Under the pieces are notes generated by a model. It made no database searches, was not told where the DNA came from, and saw nothing but the letters and a program-made list of their open reading frames with translations. 64,000 bases of DNA, from assembly GCA_051201605.1 (NCBI GenBank), contig CP179201.1, forward strand, positions 558,001-622,000, in the 5' to 3' direction. Both the position numbers and the translations under genes were made by a program. Positions 42,867-50,940 of the stretch are shown one piece after another. The DNA is from CABZJG01 sp902512685 (GTDB lineage Bacteria > Pseudomonadota > Alphaproteobacteria > Rhodobacterales > Rhodobacteraceae). Numbering within the stretch: the first letter of the stretch is position 1; each line of letters starts with the position of its first letter.

Positions 42867-42925
42867 TTTGTCCGCATAGCTGACCTTTGTAGAGCGCACA
42901 GCGAACGGCAGCTATGCGGGACAAA
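42867..42925. repeat. Dispersed 59-bp palindromic repeat, copy B
   Basis: Starts TTTGTCCGCATAGCTGACC and ends GCAGCTATGCGGGACAAA. It has the same length as copy A at 1403-1461, with the inner part in the opposite orientation. It lies between the gene-fragment junction and the LysR gene. Confidence 0.8.
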
Positions 42926-42996
42926 GCGCGGTTTCGTGGCATCCGGAATAAAGCCGCGCGCTCTGTTTTATTTGATACAATCTTAATGACGCAATT

Positions 42997-43914
42997 TTAA
43001 AAATTGAGCGTTTCGCGCTTTAGTTCGGAAATTAGGAACTCAGCGGTTACTTTGATTTTTTGAAGGCGGAACTTGGGTGGGTGGTAAAGCAGATACATCG
43101 CCATTTTTGTATCTCCGCTGGTCGAAAGAGGGCCGTCCTCAAGATCGATTGCCTGTAGGCGGCCATCAGCGAGTTCTGCCGCAACCGCCCAATTGGGAAG
43201 AAGTGCTAGCCCTCGCCCTTCTATCACATTCTCCATAAGCGAGGGTCCATGGTTGCTGACAAATATTGGTGCCAGATCTATTGCCTTCCATGTTTCGTTC
43301 TTAGATATTTGCCACTTTAACACCCCGTGTGGCGTGCGATACATAACAACCGGGTGATCACTAAGCTGATCTGCCGACTGAGGAGCGCCGCGCTCGTAGA
43401 TATAGTCGGGTGACGCCACCAAGATAAATCTATGTTCACCCAAACGCCGCGCGACAACTTGGTCTGGCAGTTCTGCGGCGGCGCGAATTGCAATATCTGC
43501 ATCGTTATTCGAAAGATTGAGCATCTGGTCCGTGATATTCATATCAAACATTATTGCTGGGTATAAACGTCGCAATCGTTGCAATGCGGGAAATACGTAT
43601 AGCTCGGCATATCCAGGCATGGCGGTAATGCGTACGTTTCCTGTTGGTGCAGAGGATTGAGCCTTCACCATCTCATCTGCCAAATCAATTGACTGCAATG
43701 CTGTTTTGATTTCGCTTAGATAGACCTTTCCTAGCTCAGTGAGACTGACCGACCGCGTTGTGCGAATAAACAAAGCTGCGCCAAGATCAACCTCTAAATC
43801 TTTTATACGTCGGGAAACAGAGGAAGACGGTACACCAAAATGATTGGCTGTTTCGCTGAAGTTTAATGTCTGCGCTAGCATTGCAAAATAGCGGAACGCG
43901 CGAAGCCTATCCAT
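42997..43914 (-). CDS. LysR-family transcriptional regulator
   Basis: 305 residues. The N-terminal HTH reads FRYFAMLAQTLNFSETANHF then SSSVSRRIKDLEVDLGAALF; the rest is the two-lobed effector-binding domain. It is divergent from the quinone-oxidoreductase-like gene with a 117-base gap that holds a perfect inverted repeat, the usual arrangement for LysR control of the neighbour. Confidence 0.93.
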   Translation of the reverse strand: MDRLRAFRYFAMLAQTLNFSETANHFGVPSSSVSRRIKDLEVDLGAALFIRTTRSVSLTELGKVYLSEIKTALQSIDLADEMVKAQSSAPTGNVRITAMPGYAELYVFPALQRLRRLYPAIMFDMNITDQMLNLSNNDADIAIRAAAELPDQVVARRLGEHRFILVASPDYIYERGAPQSADQLSDHPVVMYRTPHGVLKWQISKNETWKAIDLAPIFVSNHGPSLMENVIEGRGLALLPNWAVAAELADGRLQAIDLEDGPLSTSGDTKMAMYLLYHPPKFRLQKIKVTAEFLISELKRETLNF

Positions 43915-43967
43915 AACTCAACCTTTTAATTATTGCCTTTTAAGCACTAGTCATAGCTAAAATTGTG

Positions 43968-43983
43968 ATCTTATCAATAAGAT
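43968..43983. promoter_or_regulatory. Inverted repeat in LysR/oxidoreductase promoter
   Basis: ATCTTATcaATAAGAT, a perfect seven-base inverted repeat with a two-base spacer, 48 bases ahead of the oxidoreductase start and 53 ahead of the LysR start. It is a likely LysR binding site, although AT-rich. Confidence 0.55.
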
Positions 43984-44031
43984 GAAACAAATTTATGATC
44001 TTTTTAGCAATGATAGAAAGTAAGAAAAAAC

Positions 44032-44955
44032 ATGAAAGCAGCCGTTTTTCACGAATATGAGGGCCCGGTTGAAATCGCCGAGGTCGCCAAGCCCGAACTA
44101 CAAGATTCAAGCGTCTTGGTGGAAGTATATGCTGCCAGTTTGAACCCGATCGATAACATTCTACGGGCTGGTTATTTGCGTCAGATGTTAGAACTCACGT
44201 TTCCGCATGTGAAGGGCTATGATTTGTCAGGCACGGTTGTTGAAATCGGAAAGAATGTCAAAAGCGTTAAAATTGGCGATGAGGTATTTGCCCGCCCGAA
44301 CCAAATGGATGCTGGTTCGGTTGCTGAGTTTGCGCGCATTCAAGAAGATGAACTAGCGATCAAGCCTTCTAACATGACCCACGAACAGGCGGCCTCTGTC
44401 CCTCTCGCTGGGCTGACCGCGTGGCAAGCGCTGGTCACCAAGGGTAAGATTAAAAAAGGCAGCAAAGTTTTGATCCATGCCGGTTCGGGCGGTGTGGGGA
44501 CCCTTGCCATACAGATAGCTAAGCACTTCGGAGCTTTCGTTGCAACGACCACCAGTGGCAAAAATGCAGGTCTTGTCAAAGAGCTGGGTGCTGATTTGAT
44601 CATCAATTATACGACCCAGAACTTTGAAGATGAGTTGTCTGATTACGATTTGGTTATCGATACCATTGGAGGTGAAACGCTCGCGCGCTCTTTTAAGGTC
44701 TTGAAAAAGCGTGGCACGATGGTTTCGGTTAAAAGCCAAGATAATGATAAACTCGCTGAAAAATACGGCGTCCACTTTGAATGGTTTTTTATGTCTCCGG
44801 ATGGCAAGATGCTTTCTGAGCTGGCTAAACTGATCAGCCAAGGCACCGTCAAAACCGTCATAGATAGTATCTTTCGGATGAACCAAGCCGCAGAAGCATT
44901 CGACAGGCTGGCAACCGGTCGTGCCAAAGGCAAGATCGTTATAGCCGTCAAGTAA
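44032..44955 (+). CDS. NADP-dependent oxidoreductase, quinone-oxidoreductase-like MDR family
   Basis: 307 residues. GroES-like N-terminal domain (KGYDLSGTVVEIG), then Rossmann domain with GSGGVGTLAIQIAKHFGA. No zinc-ligand cysteines are seen, so it is of the zinc-free quinone oxidoreductase type that reduces enones or quinones with NADPH. With HchA next and LysR divergent, a role in handling reactive carbonyl or electrophile stress is plausible. Confidence 0.92.
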   Translation: MKAAVFHEYEGPVEIAEVAKPELQDSSVLVEVYAASLNPIDNILRAGYLRQMLELTFPHVKGYDLSGTVVEIGKNVKSVKIGDEVFARPNQMDAGSVAEFARIQEDELAIKPSNMTHEQAASVPLAGLTAWQALVTKGKIKKGSKVLIHAGSGGVGTLAIQIAKHFGAFVATTTSGKNAGLVKELGADLIINYTTQNFEDELSDYDLVIDTIGGETLARSFKVLKKRGTMVSVKSQDNDKLAEKYGVHFEWFFMSPDGKMLSELAKLISQGTVKTVIDSIFRMNQAAEAFDRLATGRAKGKIVIAVK

Positions 44956-45033
44956 TCGCTGTTCTTACATTTAACTTACGTGGTGCATGCCAATTTGTGC
45001 TGACGAAATGCCGCGAAACAGAAAGCCTTAATC

Positions 45034-45888
45034 ATGTTTAAAAAACTTCTGGGGATTGCGTCCAACCCAACCGAAGACGGCGCCTTTATGCCATCACGTC
45101 TTGCCCTGAAACTAGCGACCTCCTCCAAGACGGATTACGATGGCGGCGCATATCTCAAGCCCTACAAGGGAGGAAAGTCCCGCGTTCTGGTGGTGTTGAC
45201 CGAAGAACGCAACATGACAATGGCTAATGGCAAGAAGTTTTCGACAGGCAATCATCCAGTGGAAATGGCACTGCCCATGCTGCATCTGCAAGCTGCCGGG
45301 TTCGCGCTTGATATCGTCACCCCAACAGGTGCGCCGGCAGCTATTGAAATGTGGGCTATGCCGAAAGAGGATATTGCAGTTACAAAACTTTTTAGCGATT
45401 ATGCCGATGCGATTAAAAATCCGGGTAGCCTGGCAAATTTCGCAGTCAATTCCTTGATCGACGATACGCCTTATGTTGGCGTCTTCATTCCAGGCGGCCA
45501 CGGCGCGATGTTGGGCCTTCCTGAAAACGAAGACCTGGGTAAAATATTGCGCTGGGCACACGGAAAAAACATTTCCATCGTTTCCCTTTGTCATGGCCCA
45601 GGAACATTGATGTCGGCTAGAAACGATGGAAATTTCATCTTTGATGGTTACAAAATTGCTCTTTTCCCTGACAAAGTCGACAAGCAGACACCAATGCTGG
45701 GTTATCTACCGGGCCACATGCCTTACGAGTTAGGAGAGGAATTAGGAAAGCTAGGATTAACTATCGTCAACAAGAAAGCCGACGATACTTGCCACATAGA
45801 TAGAAATCTACTCACGGGTGCCAGCCCTTTGGCTTCCAACAAACTTGGTAGGCTTGCGGCGGAAGCATTATTGGAGACTGCCCGCTAA
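45034..45888 (+). CDS. hchA: Hsp31/HchA-like glyoxalase III and chaperone of the DJ-1/PfpI superfamily
   Basis: 284 residues, the length of E. coli Hsp31, and similar to it from end to end (FSTGNHPVEMALPMLHLQAA, FIPGGHGAMLGLPE, DKQTPMLGYLPGHM). The catalytic Cys-His pair is in SLCHGPG, and the glutamate lies in NHPVE. Hsp31 converts methylglyoxal to lactate without glutathione and holds unfolded protein. It follows the oxidoreductase by 78 bases in the same direction, probably one LysR-controlled unit. Confidence 0.9.
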   Translation: MFKKLLGIASNPTEDGAFMPSRLALKLATSSKTDYDGGAYLKPYKGGKSRVLVVLTEERNMTMANGKKFSTGNHPVEMALPMLHLQAAGFALDIVTPTGAPAAIEMWAMPKEDIAVTKLFSDYADAIKNPGSLANFAVNSLIDDTPYVGVFIPGGHGAMLGLPENEDLGKILRWAHGKNISIVSLCHGPGTLMSARNDGNFIFDGYKIALFPDKVDKQTPMLGYLPGHMPYELGEELGKLGLTIVNKKADDTCHIDRNLLTGASPLASNKLGRLAAEALLETAR

Positions 45889-46105
45889 TCTGCAAACAAC
45901 GCAAGGCGTATTTCAGACATTCATGCGCTTTGCAGCATTAGTCACTCTGGGCTCCAAGCCGCCATTGGCTGCGCTCTTCATCAATGACTGCAATTGGTGC
46001 AAGTGGACTTCGCGGCGGTCGATCTTGTCGATTGAGAAGTCATGCTTTCGGGACGAAATGAGGCTTCCCTTTTCTTTGGTTTTCTTGCCCTGTTCCGGAA
46101 TTAAT

Positions 46106-46245
46106 TTTCCCTGTTCTTTAATTAACAGGGAAACAGCCCGTAAGGCGCTGTTATTGTGGTACGATTTAGATCTAAATCAGCAGAAAACGGCCAATATCGA
46201 CCCAAAGCGCACGTTTTTCCCTGTAAATTCCCTGTTAACAGGGAA
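46106..46245. repeat. Cluster of TTCCCTGTT/AACAGGGAA palindromes
   Basis: A stem TTTCCCTGTT (46106-46115) / AACAGGGAAA (46124-46133) and, about 100 bases on, the perfect 18-base palindrome TTCCCTGTTAACAGGGAA (46228-46245), with single half sites nearby (TTTTCCCTGTAAA). The 585-base region from 45889 to 46473 contains no gene. The palindromes may end transcription of the upstream unit or form a dispersed repeat of this genome. Confidence 0.75.
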
Positions 46246-46473
46246 AATGCGGTGAGACTGGCTAGCTCGAGACTGTCTGCACTGCCAAAATTCTAGATAA
46301 AATACAGTGATTTACCTGACCGGAAGCCTGGGCATGTTTTGTTTTGGTGGCCACAAGAGCCACTTTGGCACCACGTCACGAAAAATTTTACTACCATCCG
46401 CGCAAACCTTCGAGTTTGCGTCATCAGTAAACTTGGTTATTCTGCGGTAAGTTCCTTTTGGAGGGTTATAATT

Positions 46474-46845
46474 ATGCTACGCGAACGCTTCTCAAAACAT
46501 TTTTTTGTTATACATTCTTTTGTCTCTGAACAGGCACGGCAAGAATATCTTACCCCGCCTGAGAAACGTAACCCGCCTGCGCCAAGAACTTCGGAACTTC
46601 AGTGGGCGGTAGCGGCGATCGGTGACTATGCGCAATGTATGCAAACGTGGTGCGGCAATGATGATTTCTTTTACTGCCACTGGGTGGCCGAGAGTGAAGA
46701 TGATGTGTATAGCCAACTGGATGCTTTTGAGCTTGAGGGCATTGTGGTCAATTCAAGGGTCAGTGAAATGTATCAGTTCGTTTCTGCGTATCGCGCATCT
46801 GATGAGGTAATGCGCCAATATCCCAACGAAGGTGACAAATGGTAG
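46474..46845 (+). CDS. Small uncharacterised protein, probable ferredoxin-like fold
   Basis: 123 residues from ATG 46474, preceded by GGAGGG at good spacing; the longer frame from 46339 has no site. The strand-like segment HFFVIHSFVSE and the stretch FFYCHWVAESEDDVYSQLDA with a later VSEMYQFVSAY suggest a beta-alpha-beta repeat as in dimeric alpha/beta-barrel proteins. No named family is recognised. It opens a run of small genes that continues to 51.3 kb. Confidence 0.7.
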   Translation: MLRERFSKHFFVIHSFVSEQARQEYLTPPEKRNPPAPRTSELQWAVAAIGDYAQCMQTWCGNDDFFYCHWVAESEDDVYSQLDAFELEGIVVNSRVSEMYQFVSAYRASDEVMRQYPNEGDKW

Positions 46846-46916
46846 AGCTTGGGAAATCAGGCCCAGCCCCACGCGCACAAACCTTATAATACTTAGTTTT
46901 TAACAGGAGGCTGATC

Positions 46917-47279
46917 GTGGATAATATAGTAACTTTAAAAGAAGCTAATGCCTCAGCGGTCTATCGCCCTGAGCTGAACCTTTGGGCTAATCGGCTAATT
47001 ATGGGGACCCATCAAGAACTCAACTGGGTCAAGTTTGAGCCCGGCAGTAAATATCCTTTGCACTCACACCCATATGAGCAGGTCAGCGTTGTGGTTCAGG
47101 GTCGTATGCTACTTACTGTTGGCAAGGCGGTGCGAGAGGCTGGCCCAGGAGATATGTGGCATGCACCGTCTGAGGTTCCGCACGGTGGTGAAATCCTTGG
47201 AGATGAGGCCGTAGTATTCATAGATGTCTATTCGCTGGCAAGCGAGGGGCACGATGGATCAGTTACATATTATGAATAA
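46917..47279 (+). CDS. Cupin-domain protein
   Basis: 120 residues from a GTG start with a strong AGGAGG site. Cupin motif 1 is PLHSHPYEQVSVVVQGRMLL and motif 2 is GDMWHAPSEVPHG, giving His, His, Glu and His metal ligands. Single-domain cupins of this kind are either small dioxygenases/isomerases or ligand sensors. The substrate is unknown. Confidence 0.85.
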   Translation: MDNIVTLKEANASAVYRPELNLWANRLIMGTHQELNWVKFEPGSKYPLHSHPYEQVSVVVQGRMLLTVGKAVREAGPGDMWHAPSEVPHGGEILGDEAVVFIDVYSLASEGHDGSVTYYE

Positions 47280-47401
47280 GCTCATGCATAAAGGGCGGTG
47301 ATAAAGGAACAGCGACTTGCCAAAAATTGGCTTCAAACGCCCTAGGATTGCCTAACGGAGCGACCGCGTTATGATCTGTCACACCAGAGGGGGAGATTGC
47401 A

Positions 47402-47785
47402 ATGGATACTTTGGCGACAGCAAGAGCATTTTTTGATGCCTGCGACTTCGGTAAAGGTTGGGGGGAATGTAAAAGATATTGCCATGACGGCGCGTCATTC
47501 GAAACAGAAGCTGAAACGTTGGCAGGTGTTGACCGGATGGACATCTACTGTGACTGGATGGTCGATGCTTTGGCGATGTTTGATGAAAATGTGGAAATTG
47601 AAGTCAAAGCCGAAGCGCACGACCAAGCTCGCGATATCGTTCTCATTTTCGCAGAAATACGTGGCAATGTGATCATTGGGCCGCAGCCGATGTTTACAAA
47701 AACTGACTACGTTTATGTCATTCACTTTGAAGTTGGTAAAATACGACACATGGCAAAGGTTTGGGAACTAAAGCTGCCGTCGTAA
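47402..47785 (+). CDS. SnoaL/NTF2-like small protein
   Basis: 127 residues with GAGGGGGAG ahead of the start. The sequence fits an NTF2-like cone (FFDACDFGKGWGECKRYCHD, then a helix-strand pattern ending GKIRHMAKVWE). Such proteins act as polyketide-cyclase-like or hydratase enzymes; catalytic residues cannot be fixed here. Confidence 0.72.
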   Translation: MDTLATARAFFDACDFGKGWGECKRYCHDGASFETEAETLAGVDRMDIYCDWMVDALAMFDENVEIEVKAEAHDQARDIVLIFAEIRGNVIIGPQPMFTKTDYVYVIHFEVGKIRHMAKVWELKLPS

Positions 47786-47888
47786 CCCAACGCAGAGCAA
47801 ACAAATAGCACGTATATTTGGGCTGGAATAAACGACTGCACATATTTGTGTATTGCTTTAAAGTGATCAAAATCACTGGAGAGTTCTT

Positions 47889-48194
47889 ATGAGCATCGCG
47901 CGCGTCACACTGCATGAATATATAAATGAAGAAGATATCGCTAGGACAGAAGCTTGGTACGATAGCGTTCGCGCAGAGCTGTTTCCAACGGCAGAGCAGG
48001 CCATCAATATCAAAACAGGCCCAACCTCTCTCATTTCTATTGCGATATATTCATCTTTTTAGGATGCAGCCGGTAATTTGGAAGGCCGTAATAAAATGAT
48101 GGAACATTTGGATCCTGTGCTGAAAGAGGGTTTTTCCCACGAAGGAGAGATAACCTATCATTTTTTTAAACCCGCTGAAGTCACTGAGGAATAA
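47889..48194 (+). pseudogene. Small alpha/beta family paralogue 1, interrupted by in-frame TAG
   Basis: From ATG 47889 (after GGAGAG) the frame runs MSIARVTLHEYINEED to NIKTGPTSLISIAIYSSF, then TAG at 48060-48062, and continues in the same frame as DAAGNLEGRNKMM to a TAA at 48192-48194. Both halves align with the paralogues at 48761, 49255 and 50941. The TAG falls where those three have a glutamate, so a single GAG-to-TAG change explains it. No ribosome site or start follows the stop, so the second half is probably not made. Confidence 0.85.
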
Positions 48195-48243
48195 GCGCAT
48201 GCGCATCACTCTTGTCGAGCAAAGTTATAGGAAAGTGTAACCC

Positions 48244-48555
48244 ATGGACAAAATTCGACGCACGATCATGAACGAGTTTTCGGATGCAAAGTCCTGCGAT
48301 ATATTTATTATGGTCCTGACCCAAAAATGGTCTGAATTTCGCGGTGACCTGACCGGGAAATGCAGGGTTGAAATTGTGCGGGACTCAAATGATGCGCGGT
48401 GTATGAGTGCTATTTTAACTTTTGAATACCTCGATGATTTTATTTTGATTTCCGAATGGGCCGAAGAAGCAATTATCCCCTACAGAGATACCTTATCCCC
48501 TAAAACGCAAACGCTTTCCGGTGTGATAGAGGCAAAGTTTGAATTGGGCCGATAA
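48244..48555 (+). CDS. Small uncharacterised protein
   Basis: 103 residues (MDKIRRTIMNEFSDAKSCDI...). Predominantly strand-forming segments (CRVEIVRDSNDARCMSAILTF, FILISEWAEEAII). No known domain recognised and no signal peptide. It lies between the broken paralogue and the next paralogue of the small alpha/beta family in the same direction. Confidence 0.65.
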   Translation: MDKIRRTIMNEFSDAKSCDIFIMVLTQKWSEFRGDLTGKCRVEIVRDSNDARCMSAILTFEYLDDFILISEWAEEAIIPYRDTLSPKTQTLSGVIEAKFELGR

Positions 48556-48673
48556 GTCACTCGCACCCTAGTGATCGCAGTGATGCTGCGCCTTGCCAAT
48601 TAGGGCCGACTTACATTTGAGACCGCCACATGCGGCGTTAAGTGTAAGGACCACGATAAGATAAGCGCGAGGA

Positions 48674-48693
48674 GCGTTGAGTGCTCTCAACGC
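48674..48693 (+). terminator. Stem-loop downstream of 103-residue gene
   Basis: GCGTTGAGtgctCTCAACGC, a perfect eight-base stem with a four-base loop, followed by AGGCAGTTTT. It lies 119 bases after the gene. The U-run is short, so termination is possible but not certain. Confidence 0.5.
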
Positions 48694-48760
48694 AGGCAGT
48701 TTTGACAGCATGGGTCGACTGTGTTTGTGTTGAAAGGGGATAGTTGAGGATGGGTAAAAG

Positions 48761-49048
48761 ATGACAGTAGCAAGAATTTCCATGGCAGAATTTGAGTCAG
48801 AGAAAATCGCCAATTATTTTGAAGAGCGCTACCGAACAGTGGCGCCCCCCGCGTTGCCAGAGGCGAACTCATTAACCATGATACGTACTGGCCCCACCTC
48901 AGTGATGTCAGTGGCGCTCTATCCTGATATTGAAACTGCCAACAGTACTCTGCAAGCCCGCAAAGACATGCTTGAAGAGTTTTTGGACATGTTCAAGGAC
49001 CTATGGCATATGGAAGGCGAGGTCAGTCTGCATCACGTAAACAGCTAA
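48761..49048 (+). CDS. Small alpha/beta family paralogue 2
   Basis: 95 residues. The family pattern is: start M(S/T)xxR(I/V)xxxE/D(F/Y/W), then P.A...L, TGPTSVMSVALYPD, a glutamate eight or so residues before an Arg (QARKD), and MEGEV near the end. The beta-alpha-beta layout suggests a dimeric alpha/beta barrel as in ABM monooxygenases or EthD proteins, but no catalytic residue is evident. Three relatives lie within 3 kb. Confidence 0.75.
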   Translation: MTVARISMAEFESEKIANYFEERYRTVAPPALPEANSLTMIRTGPTSVMSVALYPDIETANSTLQARKDMLEEFLDMFKDLWHMEGEVSLHHVNS

Positions 49049-49254
49049 AAGTCATTTTGGGTGTAACAAGGTCGTCAGCAGGCGTTTTTAAGCAAAGAGG
49101 GTGGCGGTCAATAAACCGGTGTTTTGCAGGTGTGATGTTGAAACCTTTAAACTGCATAACTTGCTTACGTGCCCAGGTTCACTTGATACCGCAACAGCAA
49201 GTTTTTGAGTTTCGAGCTATGTCTAAGATCATAGGAGATGAAGGGGAAAAATAA

Positions 49255-49557
49255 ATGAGCTATCTGCGCGTCAATTTGGTTGATTTTGAAAGCAGGCAAA
49301 ATAGGGACGACAGCCTTGACCGGCTTAACAGAACTGCCGGTGAGATGTTTCCGGATATCGAAATGATGTTGGGCATCGCCACAGGGGATAAGTCCTGCAT
49401 GACAGTTTCCGTTTATGCTGACAAAGAAAAAGCCAGTAAGGCCATAGATCAGCGGGATAAACATTTCTCAGATCTAGGGGGCATGGAGCTTGCGGTTGCA
49501 TTTGAAGGTGACTTAAAAGCGTTTTACAAAAAAGAGCATATTACATCTGAAAGCTAG
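49255..49557 (+). CDS. Small alpha/beta family paralogue 3
   Basis: 100 residues with AAGGGG ahead of the ATG. It aligns with its neighbours (YLRVNLVDFES, MFPDIEMML, ATGDKSCMTVSVYADKEKA, QRDKH, FEGDLKAF) but is the most divergent, with TGDKS in place of TGPTS. Function unknown. Confidence 0.75.
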   Translation: MSYLRVNLVDFESRQNRDDSLDRLNRTAGEMFPDIEMMLGIATGDKSCMTVSVYADKEKASKAIDQRDKHFSDLGGMELAVAFEGDLKAFYKKEHITSES

Positions 49558-49652
49558 CAGGCCTGCGCGTGAGCCAACCGTCAAATGGGCGATCACAATC
49601 CCATGCCACCTTATTCATGGTCTTTGACGCGCAGGAATTCTATTGGGATGAC

Positions 49653-50060
49653 TTAGGGTTTGTTCTTGAAATTATATTCAATTTCGCTCCAGCTATCGCC
49701 CGGGAAAACAAACAGAAATTCTAAATCGCATGTGCCTGTATTTTTAACCCCATGCGGTTCATTCTCGGGGATATACACACTGTCACCTTTTGCAATGTCC
49801 CTGACTTTTTCATCCTTCATCAATAGCAGGCCATTGCCCTGAGTAATAAAATAGACTTCCTGCGGTGCATGGCTGTGAAGCGGCAAATCTTCACCAACAG
49901 GTATTTTGCCATAGCCAACAGAAAGCCCATGGCTATCACGATGTGTTGCGTCAACCAAAAGACGCCACCGCGTGTTTGGATTAGCCCCGATCTTAATTCT
50001 TTCCGGTGAAGAGTTTTGCCAGGGCGCTTCCGCAAGCGGTTGAATAAAAATTTCGGCCAT
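49653..50060 (-). CDS. Cupin-domain protein
   Basis: 135 residues. Motif 1 LPLHSHAPQEVYFITQGNGL and motif 2 GDSVYIPENEPHGVKNTG give a normal cupin metal site (His, His, Glu, His). The N-terminal 50 residues (FIQPLAEAPW...RWRLLVDATHRDSHGLSVG) precede the barrel. It is transcribed against the surrounding small genes. The reaction is unknown. Confidence 0.85.
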   Translation of the reverse strand: MAEIFIQPLAEAPWQNSSPERIKIGANPNTRWRLLVDATHRDSHGLSVGYGKIPVGEDLPLHSHAPQEVYFITQGNGLLLMKDEKVRDIAKGDSVYIPENEPHGVKNTGTCDLEFLFVFPGDSWSEIEYNFKNKP

Positions 50061-50180
50061 TTCACAACCTTTGTGTTTGAAATTGAAAAGGCTTCTGCCT
50101 TTGCCACAATCTAAAACGGTCTTGAAGTCTGCGTAAACAACAATTATCTCATGCGTATAGGCATTTAATCACCAACTTGT

Positions 50181-50212
50181 GCGCCTTGGCATCCCGCCTA
50201 AAGCACTAAAGC
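50181..50212. repeat. 32-bp direct repeat, copy 1
   Basis: GCGCCTTGGCATCCCGCCTA then AAGCACTAAAGC; matches 50491-50522 at 29 of 32 positions. This copy ends at the GGAGGT ribosome site of the 74-residue gene. Confidence 0.8.
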
Positions 50213-50225
50213 GGAGGTCGGTAAA

Positions 50226-50450
50226 ATGACTGATAAAAACTTCTCCTATATATGCAGCTTGGGTGATGAGGTTTCAAATTCACCTGAGGAACAAGATGGC
50301 AAGCCAAAGCTCAGCCCTGAAGCTGTTCAAATGATATTTGCCTTTGTGGAAAAGGCAAAAAAGGCCGATGTGGTAAAAAAGAATTTGCCACCAAGGGAAA
50401 TTGCCGAATTCGAAGTTCAATTCGCACGTGGTTATTTAAAAAGACAGTAA
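50226..50450 (+). CDS. Small uncharacterised protein flanked by direct repeats
   Basis: 74 residues, with a strong GGAGGT ribosome site. Charged and helical (KLSPEAVQMIFAFVEKAKKA, LPPREIAEFEVQFARGYLKR); no known domain. The same 32-base leader occurs before it and again 41 bases after it. Confidence 0.65.
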   Translation: MTDKNFSYICSLGDEVSNSPEEQDGKPKLSPEAVQMIFAFVEKAKKADVVKKNLPPREIAEFEVQFARGYLKRQ

Positions 50451-50490
50451 TTCACTGTAACGACACAAGGCTCTTCAATCACCTCGTTAT

Positions 50491-50522
50491 GTGCCTTGGC
50501 ATTCCCCCTAAAGCACTAAAGC
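50491..50522. repeat. 32-bp direct repeat, copy 2
   Basis: GTGCCTTGGCATTCCCCCTA then AAGCACTAAAGC. Unlike copy 1 it is followed by CAATGGCG instead of GGAGGT, so it does not lead into a gene. The 240 bases from here to 50763 show no convincing coding region. Confidence 0.8.
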
Positions 50523-50763
50523 AATGGCGTTTAAGCTCTGGCTTGAACGCCGTCAAAGACCGATAGAGAAACTGGGCGACTTTTGTGCCGGCGTTACTGC
50601 GCAAACATGCGCATAAACATACCATGCATAAAGATGCTAAAACTGCGGTATTCAACCCAGCGGCGCGGAAATCTGATGGTTTTCGGTTGCACCTCGCGGC
50701 CTATGCTTTACGCTTGAATGCAGCGATGAAGGCTATCATAATTTTGGACCATATGCATTTGAC

Positions 50764-50889
50764 ATGAACGAAAAGTCCCCAAAGAAGAAAAAGCCTAAAT
50801 CGGACGCACGGATCGGTGGTGAAATCGCCACCTATGTTCTGATTTTCCTGGCGGTATTTGTGGGTTTTCTGGTGTGGGCTTCGGGTTAA
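50764..50889 (+). CDS. Small single-span membrane protein (41 aa)
   Basis: MNEKSPKKKKPKSDARIGGE followed by a hydrophobic span from IATYV to FLVWASG. The basic N-terminus predicts N-in topology. It is too short for most gene callers. Short basic-plus-helix proteins of this type are frequent in Rhodobacteraceae and mostly uncharacterised. A clear ribosome site is not seen, so confidence is moderate. Confidence 0.55.
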   Translation: MNEKSPKKKKPKSDARIGGEIATYVLIFLAVFVGFLVWASG

Positions 50890-50940
50890 CCGTGCAGTTG
50901 CCCGCCAAACATGCCTGGCATTTCCAAGGCATACGTGGGC

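Noticed and set aside
46106..46245. CRISPR-like array
   Set aside because: Palindromes are irregularly spaced, only two full units exist and no cas gene is in the window.
48060..48062. Programmed recoding of TAG (pyrrolysine or read-through)
   Set aside because: No PylS/PylT-like genes or downstream structure seen; a point mutation is simpler. Kept only as a low alternative.
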